From assembly GCA_014860445.1 (NCBI GenBank), contig JACZJT010000064.1:1-52824 (forward strand): DNA of 52,824 nt, read 5' to 3'. This DNA is from Burkholderiales bacterium. GTDB lineage: Bacteria > Pseudomonadota > Gammaproteobacteria > Burkholderiales > SG8-39. The notes beneath the pieces are model-generated. The model was not told the origin of the DNA and did no database searches. It saw only the letters and a list, made by a program, of their open reading frames with translations. Position numbers and translations under genes: made by a program. Below are positions 19,907 through 28,933 of this stretch, piece by piece. How positions within the stretch are numbered: position 1 is the first letter of the stretch; each line of letters begins with the position of its first letter.

Positions 19907-20899
19907 ATGAGGAACACAGCCGCAATCCCGTTTCGCGTCCGCGTGTTGCAGTTCACAGGCGCACTCGTATTCGCAACCATCGCCGGTGCCGCTTCAGCGC
20001 AGAGTTGTCCGCATGGCACCCTGGACGCGCGCTTCTGCGACGTCGACGGCGATCTGGTTGCCGACACCCCCACCGACAAGAGCAAACTGGTCAATCCCCC
20101 GACCCTGATATTCGCCTATACGCCGGTAGAAGACCCGGCGGTCTATGCCAAGGTGTGGGACGAATTTCTGAAGCACCTCGAGAAGGTGACGGGCAAGCGG
20201 GTGCAGTTCTTCCCGGTGCAGTCGAATGCGGCACAGATCGAAGCGATGCGGGCCGGGCGCCTGCATATCGCGGGCTTCAACACGGGCTCGAATCCGCTCG
20301 CCGTCAACTGCGCAGGCCTCGTGCCGTTTGCGATGATGGCGCGGGCCGACGACAGCTTCGGCTACGAGATGGAGATCATCACCTATCCGGGCAGCGGCGT
20401 GAACAAGGTCGAGGACATCAAGGGCAAGACGCTCGCGTTCACCTCGCAGACCTCGAATTCGGGTTTCAAGGCGCCGTCGGCGCTGCTGAAGGCCGAGTTC
20501 AAGATGGAGGCGAACAAGGACTTCAAACCTGCTTTCTCCGGCAAGCACGACAACTCGATACTTGGCGTCGCCAACAAGGACTATCCCGCGGCATCGATCG
20601 CGAATTCAGTCTTGAAGCGCATGATTTCGCGCGACGTGATCAAGGCGGAGCAGGTGAAGACGATCTACAAGTCGCAGACCTTCCCGACGACGGGTTACGG
20701 ATACGTCTACAACCTCGAGCCGGCGCTGGCCAAGAAGATCGGCGAAGCGTTCTTTTCGTTTCCGTGGGAAGGCTCGGCGCTCAAAAAGGAATTCGAAAAA
20801 TCCGGCGAAGCGAAATTCATTCCGATCACCTACAAGGGCCACTGGGACGTGATCCGCAAGATCGACGCGGCGAACAACGTCAGCTACACCTGCAAGTAA
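19907..20899 (+). CDS. phnD: Phosphonate/phosphite-type ABC transporter substrate-binding protein (PhnD)
   Basis: A 330-residue secreted protein: a signal peptide (basic [13 protein letters not shown], hydrophobic core, cleavage after GAASA) leads to the periplasm. The body has the PhnD pattern [12 protein letters not shown], then [19 protein letters not shown], and [22 protein letters not shown], the ligand-binding block of phosphonate/phosphite-binding proteins. Before this fold the mature protein carries a short Cys-flanked acidic segment ([11 protein letters not shown] then [13 protein letters not shown]) that resembles an EF-hand-like calcium loop. The start at 19907 is supported by AGAGGAG at 19893-19899. 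A TATACT -10-like hexamer at 19814 precedes it. It is first of a phnD-C-E-E operon. Confidence 0.92.
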   Translation: MRNTAAIPFRVRVLQFTGALVFATIAGAASAQSCPHGTLDARFCDVDGDLVADTPTDKSKLVNPPTLIFAYTPVEDPAVYAKVWDEFLKHLEKVTGKRVQFFPVQSNAAQIEAMRAGRLHIAGFNTGSNPLAVNCAGLVPFAMMARADDSFGYEMEIITYPGSGVNKVEDIKGKTLAFTSQTSNSGFKAPSALLKAEFKMEANKDFKPAFSGKHDNSILGVANKDYPAASIANSVLKRMISRDVIKAEQVKTIYKSQTFPTTGYGYVYNLEPALAKKIGEAFFSFPWEGSALKKEFEKSGEAKFIPITYKGHWDVIRKIDAANNVSYTCK

Positions 20900-20912
20900 G
20901 CCGGTCCCCCTG

Positions 20913-21743
20913 ATGCTTCGCCTCGAGGGCCTGAGCAAGCGCTACAAGACCGGCGACCTGGCACTGCAAAATGTGGATCTGCGGGTGCCGGCCGGGCAGG
21001 TAATGGCACTGATCGGCCCCTCCGGGGCGGGCAAGTCCACGCTGATCCGCTGCATCAACCGGCTGGTCGAACCTACGGCCGGCCGGGTCGTGCTGGGTGA
21101 CACGGAGATCACGGCGCTCTCGCGCAACGAATTGCGCCGCGCTCGGCGGCGCATGGGAATGATCTTCCAGGAATATGCGCTGGTCGAGCGGCTGACAGTG
21201 ATGGAGAACGTGCTATCGGGGCAGCTTGGCCACGTCGGGTTCTGGGCGAGCTACTTCCGGCGTTTTCCGCAGGCTGCGGTAGACGAAGCCTTTTCGACCC
21301 TGGATCGCGTCGGCCTTTCCGAGCATGTGGACAAGCGAGCCGACGCCCTCTCGGGCGGGCAGCGTCAGCGCGTGGGCATTGCCCGGGCGATGCTGCAGCG
21401 GCCGGAGATCCTGCTCATCGACGAGCCGACCGCGAGCCTTGATCCGAAGACTTCCCGCCAGATCATGCGTCTGATCTGCGACCTGTGCGCCGAACGCGGG
21501 CTCGCAGCGGTCATCAACATACACGACGTGCAGCTCGCGCAACTGTTCGTTCAGCGCGTGGTCGGATTGCAGGACGGCAAAATCGTGTTTGACGGGCCGC
21601 CTGGAGATCTGACCTCCGAGGTACTGACGCAGATTTACGGCGAAGAGGACTGGACTGCGACGGTCCGGCGCAAGCGCAAAGCGGTCGATCCGGACGATGA
21701 AGATCCGGTACTGGACGAGGAACGCCTGGCGGGGAATGTGTGA
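20913..21743 (+). CDS. phnC: Phosphonate-type ABC transporter ATPase (PhnC)
   Basis: A 276-residue ABC ATPase that energises import. Walker A is GPSGAGKST at 35-43, the ABC signature [16 protein letters not shown] and Walker [13 protein letters not shown] are intact, and the switch His is in NIHDVQLA. The order and sequence match PhnC. The C-terminal 25 residues are a charged tail ([19 protein letters not shown]). It follows phnD by 13 bp and overlaps the next gene by 4 bp (GTGA). Confidence 0.94.
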   Translation: MLRLEGLSKRYKTGDLALQNVDLRVPAGQVMALIGPSGAGKSTLIRCINRLVEPTAGRVVLGDTEITALSRNELRRARRRMGMIFQEYALVERLTVMENVLSGQLGHVGFWASYFRRFPQAAVDEAFSTLDRVGLSEHVDKRADALSGGQRQRVGIARAMLQRPEILLIDEPTASLDPKTSRQIMRLICDLCAERGLAAVINIHDVQLAQLFVQRVVGLQDGKIVFDGPPGDLTSEVLTQIYGEEDWTATVRRKRKAVDPDDEDPVLDEERLAGNV

Positions 21744-22540
21744 GCGTCGCTTCGGGAACAAGGTGGCATCCGCAGCCGCTCATCGCCGATGCGCGGGTGC
21801 GCTGGGCGCTGATCATCGGCGCGACGCTCTACCTGATTCTCGCGCTCGCCTCGATCGATGTGAACTGGAGGCGCGTCGCCGAGGGCATTCCGCGCGCCAT
21901 TCGCTTTATCGGCGCATTCCTTCCGCCGGATTTCACCAGCCGCTGGGGCGACATCTGGGCCGGGCTCGCCGAGAGCCTTACCATGACGCTCACCTCTACG
22001 GTGGTGGGCATCCTGATTTCGATTCCGATCGGCGTCGGCGCCGCGCGCAACGTCGCCCCGGTGTGGGTCTACCTGCTGTGCCGGTCGATCATTGCGATTT
22101 CGCGCAGTTTTCAGGAGGTGATCATCGCAATCCTGTTCGTCGCGCTGTTCGGATTCGGTCCGCTGGCCGGCTTCCTGACCCTGTCATTCGCGACCATCGG
22201 CTTTCTGTCCAAGCTGCTTGCCGAAGACATCGAAGACATCGACCCGGCATCGGCCGAGGCGGTTCGCGCGACCGGTGCCTCCTGGCTGCAATGGATGAAC
22301 TACGGCATCCAGCCGCAGGTGATGCCGCGGCTGATCGGCCTGTCGCTGTACCGGCTGGACATCAATTTCCGTGAGTCAGCGGTCATCGGCATCGTCGGAG
22401 CAGGCGGCATAGGGGCCACGCTGAATACCGCCATCGATCGCTATGAATTCGATTCCGCGGCGGCCATCCTGCTGATCGTCATCATTATCGTCATGTTCGC
22501 CGAATACAGCTCGAGCTGGATCCGGCAAAAGGTGCAGTAA
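21740..22540 (+). CDS. phnE: Phosphonate-type ABC transporter permease (first PhnE)
   Basis: A 266-residue inner-membrane permease of the PhnE family with about six helices. The EAA-like loop facing the ATPase reads [27 protein letters not shown], typical of binding-protein-dependent permeases. The segment [17 protein letters not shown] is a PhnE hallmark. The start is a GTG at 21740 overlapping the phnC stop, and its stop abuts the ATG of the second permease (TAATG). A heterodimer of the two permeases is likely. Confidence 0.93.
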   Translation: MSVASGTRWHPQPLIADARVRWALIIGATLYLILALASIDVNWRRVAEGIPRAIRFIGAFLPPDFTSRWGDIWAGLAESLTMTLTSTVVGILISIPIGVGAARNVAPVWVYLLCRSIIAISRSFQEVIIAILFVALFGFGPLAGFLTLSFATIGFLSKLLAEDIEDIDPASAEAVRATGASWLQWMNYGIQPQVMPRLIGLSLYRLDINFRESAVIGIVGAGGIGATLNTAIDRYEFDSAAAILLIVIIIVMFAEYSSSWIRQKVQ

Positions 22541-23355
22541 TGACGATAGAGCGTATCGGGGACCACATCCTGTGGAAGCGCCAGCCGCCCGCGGTCGTAG
22601 CAGCGCGGTTTGCGGGCTGGCTGGTGCTCGTCGCGGCGACCCTGTGGTGCTTCGAGATCATGACGCGCGATACGATCTGGTCCTTCGTGCTGGATGCACC
22701 GCGTCAGGGCGCAGATCTGGTCGGGCGCATGGTACCGCCGCGCTGGGGCTACATTCAGGAACTGTGGTGGCCGATGTGGGAGACTCTGAACATCGCCACG
22801 CTCGGCACGATGATCGCAATCGTCATGGCCTTGCCGGTCGCGTTCTGCGCGGCGCGCAACACCACGCCGAGCGTCCTGTTCGTGCGGCCGATCGCGCTGT
22901 TCATCATCGTGTCCTCGCGTTCGATCAATTCGCTGATCTGGGCGCTGCTGCTGGTTTCGATACTCGGGCCGGGGTCTTTTGCGGGAATCATTGCGATCGG
23001 GCTGCGCTCGATCGGCTTCCTCGCGAAGCTGATCTACGAAGCAATCGAGGAAATCGACGCCAGCCAGGTCGAGGCGATCACCGCGACCGGCGCGAGTGGT
23101 GCGCAAACCCTGGTCTACGGCATCTGGCCGCAGATCCTGCCTGCGTTTGCGGGCGTATGCGTGTTCCGCTGGGACATCAACATCCGGGAATCCACGGTAC
23201 TGGGCCTGGTGGGCGCAGGCGGAATCGGCCTGAACCTGCAGGCCTCGCTCAACGTGCTGGCCTGGCCGCAGGTGACACTGATATTCATCGTCATTCTCGC
23301 GACAGTGGTGCTGAGCGAGTGGGTCTCGGCGCGCGTGCGCCACGCTTTCATCTGA
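22540..23355 (+). CDS. phnE: Phosphonate-type ABC transporter permease (second PhnE)
   Basis: A 271-residue permease paralogous to the preceding gene. It has the same EAA loop (ASQVEAITATGASGAQTLVYG) and NIRESTVLGLVGAGGIG signature, and about six hydrophobic helices. The ATG overlaps the stop of the first permease by 1 bp. Two-permease phnCDEE operons are known and import phosphonates, phosphite or hypophosphite. No C-P lyase, phosphonatase or phosphite dehydrogenase gene is in the window, so the imported compound is open. Confidence 0.92.
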   Translation: MTIERIGDHILWKRQPPAVVAARFAGWLVLVAATLWCFEIMTRDTIWSFVLDAPRQGADLVGRMVPPRWGYIQELWWPMWETLNIATLGTMIAIVMALPVAFCAARNTTPSVLFVRPIALFIIVSSRSINSLIWALLLVSILGPGSFAGIIAIGLRSIGFLAKLIYEAIEEIDASQVEAITATGASGAQTLVYGIWPQILPAFAGVCVFRWDINIRESTVLGLVGAGGIGLNLQASLNVLAWPQVTLIFIVILATVVLSEWVSARVRHAFI

Positions 23356-23360
23356 TCCAG

Positions 23361-24134
23361 GTGAAATTCCGCCTGCGCCGGCTCCGCACCTTTGCCTCGA
23401 TTTTCGTCGGAGGCGTCCTGATCCTGGCCTTTGCGGGCGCCTGCTCGACCCGGGGCGACTGGCGCACTGCCAGTTCCGAACCCACAGGGCTTGCGCCCGA
23501 CCCCGCCTCGGCACGCGAAGCGCTGGTACAGGTCTATGCCGCCCGCACCTGGGGCTGGCGCGGCTATTTCGGCGTGCATACCTGGGTTGCCGTCAAGCCG
23601 GCCAATGCGGATGACTACAAGGTCTATGAAGTGATCGGATGGCGCTTGCGCTCGAACCGGTCGGTCGTTGCCATCAGCGGGCGCCACCCCGATGCCCGCT
23701 GGTACGGGAATGCGCCCGAACTGATCGCGGAGAAGCGCGGGCCGGGCGTCGACGCCATCATCAAACGCATCGATCAGGCGGCTGCGACCTATCCCTATGC
23801 CGACCGGTACACACTCTGGCCCGGCCCGAACTCCAACACGTTTACGGCCTGGTTGCTGCGGGCTGCGCCGGAATTGAAAGCCGATCTCCCGTCGACTGCC
23901 ATCGGCAAGGACTATCGACTTGATGGCATCGCTTCGAGCGCCCCCAGCGGCAGCGGCTATCAACTTTCCCTTTGGGGTCTGGTCGGTGTTGCAGCAAGCC
24001 GCGTCGAAGGACTCGAAGTCAACCTGCTGGGCCTGAATTTCGGGATCAACCCCTTCGATCCTTCCCTGAAGCTTCCGTTCGTGGGGCGTATCGGCGCGGA
24101 GCGCCGGATCGATACGGCCGTCGCGACGCCGTAA
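23361..24134 (+). CDS. DUF3750-like envelope protein downstream of the phosphonate importer
   Basis: A 257-residue protein starting at a GTG (23361) 5 bp after the second permease. The first 35 residues are a basic then hydrophobic stretch ending LAFAGACSTRG, which looks like a lipobox (FAGAC), so the protein is probably a lipoprotein. The body contains WGWRGYFGVHTWVAVKP, then YKVYEVIGWRL and WYGNAPELI, the pattern I associate with the DUF3750 family of proteobacteria. A GPNSNTF segment with Asn and Cys/Ser-like residues recalls papain-fold NlpC/P60-like proteins, but I cannot confirm this. Function is unknown. Its tight spacing suggests cotranscription with the importer. Confidence 0.7.
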   Translation: MKFRLRRLRTFASIFVGGVLILAFAGACSTRGDWRTASSEPTGLAPDPASAREALVQVYAARTWGWRGYFGVHTWVAVKPANADDYKVYEVIGWRLRSNRSVVAISGRHPDARWYGNAPELIAEKRGPGVDAIIKRIDQAAATYPYADRYTLWPGPNSNTFTAWLLRAAPELKADLPSTAIGKDYRLDGIASSAPSGSGYQLSLWGLVGVAASRVEGLEVNLLGLNFGINPFDPSLKLPFVGRIGAERRIDTAVATP

Positions 24135-24158
24135 AAAAACCCCGCCGAAGCGGGGTAA
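24133..24158 (-). terminator. Intrinsic terminator of the lar genes (minus strand)
   Basis: CCCCGC-CGAA-GCGGGG at 24140-24155 is preceded on the plus strand by seven A residues, so read on the minus strand the stem is followed by TTTTTTT. It lies about 110 bp past the larA stop and would end the minus-strand transcript. On the plus strand it overlaps the end of the DUF3750 gene but lacks a T tract. Confidence 0.8.
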
Positions 24159-24267
24159 TCTCTGGAGGAGATCTAACGTGAAGCGTTCGCAGTGTAGCTG
24201 ACCCAGCCGAAGAGTCTATTGGCCAAACGGCCTAGTCGCGCGCTGCCTGCTGCAAACCGGCAAACGC

Positions 24268-25554
24268 TCAAACCGCCGGGCGGTATTCGGGAACGACGTA
24301 AGGCCCCTCGGGAATCACCGCTATATGCGTGTCGCCGCTGCGCTGCACGCTGGCGCGTATGGCATCCGGAACGGAATCGATTCTGCGCACGCCGGTGAGC
24401 CCCCAAGCTTCCGCGGCAAGCTTTTCGCTGTAAAGATGCACCGAACCTGACCGCATCGGCTTTAACTGCATCTGCGTCTGCCACTCGTCGATATCGGCGT
24501 GGCGTTTTGCGTTGATGTCCGCCATGAAACCTTCCGGTCCGAGTCCGAGCAGCCGCCGCTGCGCCTCCACGTACTCGGGCGAGCCCATGCCTTCGGCGCA
24601 CTCCGACACGATCAACAGGTCGCCACCCGGCGCGAGTATGTCGATCGGCGCCACCATGCCCTTGACCGTCTGGTAATAGGTCTTGTCCAGCGGATAGCCG
24701 GCCGCGCTGGTCACCACGGTGCCGAATTTGCGCTCAATGGGCACCACGGCGTAGCGGCGGATGAAATCGACGGCCAGCAGATGGCTTTGCACCACTTCGC
24801 CGAAGTTCACGAAGGACAGATTGCGATGCTCGTCGATCACCGTGTTCAGCGCCAGCGCATGGCCCAGCTTGCCCATGATTTCGAGCTGCTCCTCGTGCAG
24901 CGGGTTGCCCTCCAGAACGCAATTGGCTGCAAGCGGATGGCCCATGAAGCGCGCGCTGTGGAAAGTGGTGATCGTGTCCTTGTGCGCGACACCCGGCGCG
25001 ATCACCTTGCGCCCGCCCGAATATCCCGCCATGAAATGCGGCTCGACCAGGCCGGTCGCAATGCGCACATCGGCTTCGACGAAGCGCCGGTCCAGTTTCA
25101 CCGGCGTGCCGCGCGCTGTCGCGCCCAGGTCGACGTGATCGGCGTCGTTGCGCGCGTAGTGGTTCTCCACCCGCACGGTCTGCATCACCCAGGGATCGCC
25201 CACCAGTTCGGCCAGTTCATCTCCTTCATTGGGCCGATGCAAGCCCGTCGCGACCAGGATGGTGATACCCGATGCCGGAATGCCGGCATCCATGAGCGTA
25301 CGCACCAGCTGGGGCAGAAACAAGCCGTTGGGCACGGGACGGGTGATGTCGCACACCAGGATGCAGGCACTTTTCGCGCCACGTGCCTCTTCGGCCAGCG
25401 GACGGGCGCCCACCGGTGCGGCGAGCGCCGCGCGCACCGCGCCCACCGGGTCGGCAAGCAGAGGCATGTCGGGCTTTCTGATCACCGTGACGTCCCAGTC
25501 CGGATCCAGTTCCAGGCGGTGGATCCCTTTGCCGTATCTGAGGTCTATGTGCAT
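24268..25554 (-). CDS. larA: LarA-family nickel-pincer racemase (lactate racemase-like)
   Basis: A 428-residue LarA-family protein. Residues known from Lactobacillus LarA are kept with the same spacing: D and R in CDITRPVP (D72, R75), His in ATGLHRP (H108), His in EPHFMAGYSGGRK (H174) with Lys ten residues on (K184, site of the pincer cofactor thioamide linkage), and His sixteen residues after that in TTFHSARF (nickel ligand H200). The protein should thus be able to bind the nickel-pincer nucleotide and racemise or epimerise a 2-hydroxy acid. Many homologues act on substrates other than lactate, so the substrate is not fixed. larB lies upstream on the same strand beyond a palindromic repeat. 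larC and larE are not in the window. Confidence 0.85.
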   Translation of the reverse strand: MHIDLRYGKGIHRLELDPDWDVTVIRKPDMPLLADPVGAVRAALAAPVGARPLAEEARGAKSACILVCDITRPVPNGLFLPQLVRTLMDAGIPASGITILVATGLHRPNEGDELAELVGDPWVMQTVRVENHYARNDADHVDLGATARGTPVKLDRRFVEADVRIATGLVEPHFMAGYSGGRKVIAPGVAHKDTITTFHSARFMGHPLAANCVLEGNPLHEEQLEIMGKLGHALALNTVIDEHRNLSFVNFGEVVQSHLLAVDFIRRYAVVPIERKFGTVVTSAAGYPLDKTYYQTVKGMVAPIDILAPGGDLLIVSECAEGMGSPEYVEAQRRLLGLGPEGFMADINAKRHADIDEWQTQMQLKPMRSGSVHLYSEKLAAEAWGLTGVRRIDSVPDAIRASVQRSGDTHIAVIPEGPYVVPEYRPAV

Positions 25555-25581
25555 TTGCTCTCCTCCTGCAACGCCAATTAT

Positions 25582-25665
25582 GTCATTCCGAGCGTAGCGA
25601 GGAATCTGCTTTCTTCGCTAAAAAAAACAAAAAGCAGATTCCTCGGCCTTTGGCCTCGGAATGAC
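25582..25665. repeat. 84-bp palindromic repeat between larB and larA
   Basis: GTCATTCCGAG at 25582-25592 opens an imperfect palindrome that closes with CTCGGAATGAC at 25655-25665. Inside, CGAGGAATCTGCTTT pairs with AAGCAGATTCCTCG around an A-rich loop. A T-rich stretch follows on the plus side. Palindromes beginning GTCATTCCGAG are a recurrent dispersed repeat in many bacterial genomes. Here it fills most of the 134-bp larB-larA gap and could attenuate or punctuate the transcript. Confidence 0.85.
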
Positions 25666-25687
25666 AAGTTTTTTGAATTTCTACAAC

Positions 25688-26356
25688 TCACGCGGGCGGT
25701 CCAATGACGTGCAACATACGCAGTGCAACGCAGGCGGCGCCGTAGCCGTTGTCGATATTGACCACCGCCAGTCCCGGCGCGCAGCTCGCGAGCATCGCGT
25801 CCAGCGCAACGCGTCCGCCGCTGGCAACCCCGTAACCCACCGATGTCGGCAAGCCGATCACGCAGGCGCGCACCAGTCCGCCCACCACGCTGAGCAATGC
25901 GGCATCCATGCCGGCGACGACGATCAGCACGGGGTAACGACGGATTTCCTCCAGGCGCTCGGTCAAACGCCACAAGCCGGCAACGCCGATATCGTGAAAT
26001 TCTGCGGCCGGCTGGCCGTACCAGGCCAGCGTGCGCTGCGCCTCGCGCGCCACGGGCAGGTCCGAGGTGCCGGCGGAGAGTATGGCGACACGGGGTTCGC
26101 CGGGGCCCGCCGGCGACGCACCGAGAAAAGCGGTGCACGAGAGCGCGTCGTAGTCGAGCACTGCCAGGGCATCCGCGGACAATGCATTCAGCTTGTCGGC
26201 CGCGAGGCGCGTCAACAGCAGCCGCGCATTGCGCGAGCGCGCATCGGCGAGAATCGCTTCGATCTGGCTCGCGCTCTTGCCTGCGCAGAATATCGCCTCG
26301 TCCAAGCCGACGCGATCGCCGCGGCCTGCATCGGGACGCACCTCTGGAACGTTCAT
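25688..26356 (-). CDS. larB: LarB, pyridinium-3,5-bisthiocarboxylic acid mononucleotide synthesis protein
   Basis: A 222-residue LarB homologue with the AIR-carboxylase (PurE)-like fold in its second half: AILSAGTSDLPVAREAQ (about residues 92-108), DIGVAGLWRL, VVAGMDAALLSVVGGL and GLPTSVGYG. LarB carboxylates and hydrolyses nicotinic acid adenine dinucleotide in the first step of nickel-pincer cofactor assembly. The ATG at 26356 is preferred over a TTG two codons upstream. It precedes larA on the minus strand. LarE (sulfur donor) and LarC (nickel insertion) must be encoded elsewhere for a complete pathway. Confidence 0.88.
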   Translation of the reverse strand: MNVPEVRPDAGRGDRVGLDEAIFCAGKSASQIEAILADARSRNARLLLTRLAADKLNALSADALAVLDYDALSCTAFLGASPAGPGEPRVAILSAGTSDLPVAREAQRTLAWYGQPAAEFHDIGVAGLWRLTERLEEIRRYPVLIVVAGMDAALLSVVGGLVRACVIGLPTSVGYGVASGGRVALDAMLASCAPGLAVVNIDNGYGAACVALRMLHVIGPPA

Positions 26357-26771
26357 TGCCAAGGGCCAAGAATTCTCGTCATAAATTGCTTCCTATTCCA
26401 GCGAAGCCGGCGCGCGAACTTGTCGACGAAACGCAAGGCTTCGATTTTATCACCGCCTCCTCGACCCGCACCGGCGCGACGATTAAAAGCGTTTCAAAAA
26501 ACAAAGAATCCACGATTACATTGTGTGTATGGAACCGAACATAGCGCGACAAGAACAATAATTTGCTTGTCTTACATGCGTTCTTAGATAAGAATCCTGC
26601 CGCCACTATGCTAATGGTAGTCAGTAGCAATCGGATCTGCGGCATGCGGGTGGATCAGTAGCGGTCATGAGTCGGTCGATCTATCAGGCTAGTCGATATT
26701 TCGTTCTTTCCATGCTGAAGAGCACCGATCAAAGTGCTCGAAAAATATATTTATAAAAATGGGAGAAACAA
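26357..26771. other. 415-bp intergenic region upstream of the large lipoprotein gene
   Basis: No gene is evident and base composition is clearly lower in GC than the neighbours. A candidate promoter, TTGCTT (26563) and TAGATA (26585) 16 bp apart, points towards the lipoprotein gene. A GAGCAC/GTGCTC hairpin with an 8-nt loop (26721-26740) is followed by an AT-rich run. GGGAG a few bases before the ATG at 26772 serves as ribosome binding site. The minus-strand promoter for larB must also lie here but I cannot place it. Confidence 0.5.
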
Positions 26772-28796
26772 ATGAAATATTCGTCAGCCTGCAAGATTGC
26801 AGCGAGTTTGCTGCTGGCTGGGGTTCTGTCTGCCTGCGGCAGTAGTAACGATCCGGCGCCGGAAACCGCAGCGCCTGTTGTAGCTGCACCCACCACCTTC
26901 GCCGTATCCGGCACGGCCGCAACCGGCGCCGCATTGGATGGCGCGACCATCACCATCACCGGCAGCGATGGCAAGACCTACCCCGCCGCCGGCGAAGCGC
27001 CGATCGTTACGGGTACCGACGGTAGCTACACTATCACCCTCCCCCTCACAGCGAAGCCGCCATTCGTGGTCACGGCCGTAAGGAGCGACATCAGCCTGGT
27101 CAGCGTGATCGCGGAGGCGAAGGACAGCACGGCCAACGTTACCCCGGTCACCAATCTGATCGCCTCGCGTTTGTCGAGCTCGGGCGATCCGGCCAAGCTG
27201 GCCGCTGAGTTCCTGGCCGACCCGACCTTGCTCGACCTGGCGAAGATCACCGCCAGCGTCGCCGAGGTCGTCAAACTGATCCAACCGCTGATGGACGCGG
27301 TCGGCGACAGCACTAATCCGCTGAGCGGCAATATCCAGCTTGCCGTTACCAACGGCACGGGCGCCGACAAAATGCTCGATTCCCTGTCGATCAGCATCGT
27401 TCCTTCAAGCGATAAGACGGTCAATATCGCAGTGTCGGTGAAACAACAACAAGCTGAGGGCGCGCAACCCGTGGTTATCGCGTTCAGCGGCGGTACCGGC
27501 GCCACGGCGCCCGCAGCGACGCTCCCGACCGTAGTGGCCACCGACCTGGTTGACAGCGGCAATGCTGTCCTGATCGCCGACCTGCTCAAGCGCATGACCG
27601 CATGCTACGCACTGCCGCAAGCCGATCGCGTGGTTTCCGGTGGAACGGTCGTCGTCGACATCAAAGCAACCGCATGCAAGGACATGTTCGTTGGCAATGA
27701 CGCCGCAAACTACCTGAACAGCGGCGCGAAAGTGAGTTCCACTGGCGCCTTTGCCGGTCTGTTCGGCACGGGTACAGGCGCCACGTTCGATCTGGGCAGC
27801 TATGAGTTCACGCGCGGCAACGGTGATTGGGTGATCGCCTATCGCCTCACTGCCTCAGGCAACGTGAGCTACAACACCCTGGCAGTCAGGGTCGACACCG
27901 ACAAGAAGCTGCGCGTGATCGGCAACCAGTACAAATACAACGGCGGCGTGAATGCCTACCAGCAGGTTCGCAATTTCGTTGCCCAGCCGGCAGCGGACTA
28001 TTACAGCACCGGTTACAACCTGACCGTCAACAACACGGCCGACGTCGCCGATATCGTCAAGGTCGTCGTGACCTCGCCATCGGGCAAGACCTTGCTGTTG
28101 AAACGGAGTGCGGCCTCGTCCTATTTCCCCATAGTGAAATCCGATAACACAATTACCGGCACCAGCTTCGTGCGTCTGGCAAGACAATTTCTCGACACCG
28201 CCAACACCGGTGATCCGGCCCTGGCCGATCTCGGTACCTTCTTCTCCACGGATCGGTATGCCGCTGCAGACATTATTGCGATTCCGGCGCAAGCCAGGTG
28301 GAAGTTCGAATATTTTACGGACGAGACCACAATCGATGCGACGCAGTACTACACGACCCGCGCGCGCGCGATGACCATCGCCGAGTTGCAAACGCAGCCT
28401 TTGGCTAACCTCCCGGCTGCTGACATCGCCGAGGCGAAGTCAAGTATTGTCAGCAATACTGCCGGCACTACCTGGTGGCTCCCGGTCGATGGCACGGTAG
28501 ATGTTGACTGGGAAGTGCCCACGGGCGCTCTGGCTCCGACCAGCATTCAAGTGTACGGAAACTACGTGACCGGCCCAACGACGCGATCCGGTTTCAATGA
28601 CAAGACAGGTGTCAAGTCGACGGACCGCAAGGGTACTATTCCTTGCAGCAACGGCGGATCCGGTGATACGCATTGCGACAGCGCGGGTAATTATGCAACC
28701 TCCGACCACTTCAACGGCATCCATCTGTGGGCACAGGACGCGACGGGACGTGATTTCGCGCACTTCTACGCGTTCTACAAAATTACCTTGCCTTGA
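26772..28796 (+). CDS. Large lipoprotein of unknown function
   Basis: A 674-residue protein I do not recognise. The signal peptide ends in a clear lipobox LSAC (Cys at residue 22) followed by GSSNDPAP, so the mature protein is lipidated and, lacking Asp after Cys, likely sorted to the outer membrane. Residues about 40-120 (TFAVSGTAATGAALDGATITITGSDG) look like a carboxypeptidase-regulatory or Ig-like beta domain of the type common in secreted proteins. The remainder is rich in Thr, Ala and Val with Cys pairs near residues 277/297 and near the C-terminus (IPCSNGGSGDTHCDSAG). No catalytic motif is apparent. It has its own promoter region and a strong terminator, so it is a single-gene unit. A surface or adhesion-like role is only a guess. 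Confidence 0.8.
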   Translation: MKYSSACKIAASLLLAGVLSACGSSNDPAPETAAPVVAAPTTFAVSGTAATGAALDGATITITGSDGKTYPAAGEAPIVTGTDGSYTITLPLTAKPPFVVTAVRSDISLVSVIAEAKDSTANVTPVTNLIASRLSSSGDPAKLAAEFLADPTLLDLAKITASVAEVVKLIQPLMDAVGDSTNPLSGNIQLAVTNGTGADKMLDSLSISIVPSSDKTVNIAVSVKQQQAEGAQPVVIAFSGGTGATAPAATLPTVVATDLVDSGNAVLIADLLKRMTACYALPQADRVVSGGTVVVDIKATACKDMFVGNDAANYLNSGAKVSSTGAFAGLFGTGTGATFDLGSYEFTRGNGDWVIAYRLTASGNVSYNTLAVRVDTDKKLRVIGNQYKYNGGVNAYQQVRNFVAQPAADYYSTGYNLTVNNTADVADIVKVVVTSPSGKTLLLKRSAASSYFPIVKSDNTITGTSFVRLARQFLDTANTGDPALADLGTFFSTDRYAAADIIAIPAQARWKFEYFTDETTIDATQYYTTRARAMTIAELQTQPLANLPAADIAEAKSSIVSNTAGTTWWLPVDGTVDVDWEVPTGALAPTSIQVYGNYVTGPTTRSGFNDKTGVKSTDRKGTIPCSNGGSGDTHCDSAGNYATSDHFNGIHLWAQDATGRDFAHFYAFYKITLP

Positions 28797-28881
28797 TAGC
28801 AGGGAATCGACCAGCCTCGGACCCGGCCATCGTCGGCCGTGTTCGAGCGTAGTCTGGACAGACAGTAGTTCTTTGAGATAG

Positions 28882-28914
28882 TAAGGCCGCCTGATTCAGG
28901 CGGCCTTATTTTTT
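28882..28914 (+). terminator. Intrinsic terminator after the large lipoprotein gene
   Basis: A perfect 13-bp stem, TAAGGCCGCCTGA (28882-28894) with its complement (28896-28908), is followed by TTTTTT. It is strong for the plus strand and lacks a T tract on the minus strand. Confidence 0.93.
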
Positions 28915-28933
28915 GTCCGAAGGAAACGGGGAC

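Noticed and set aside
24133-24158. The CCCCGC/GCGGGG hairpin as a terminator of the phn-DUF3750 operon.
   Set aside because: The A tract is on the 5' side for plus-strand RNA and no T tract follows, so it fits the minus-strand lar transcript instead.
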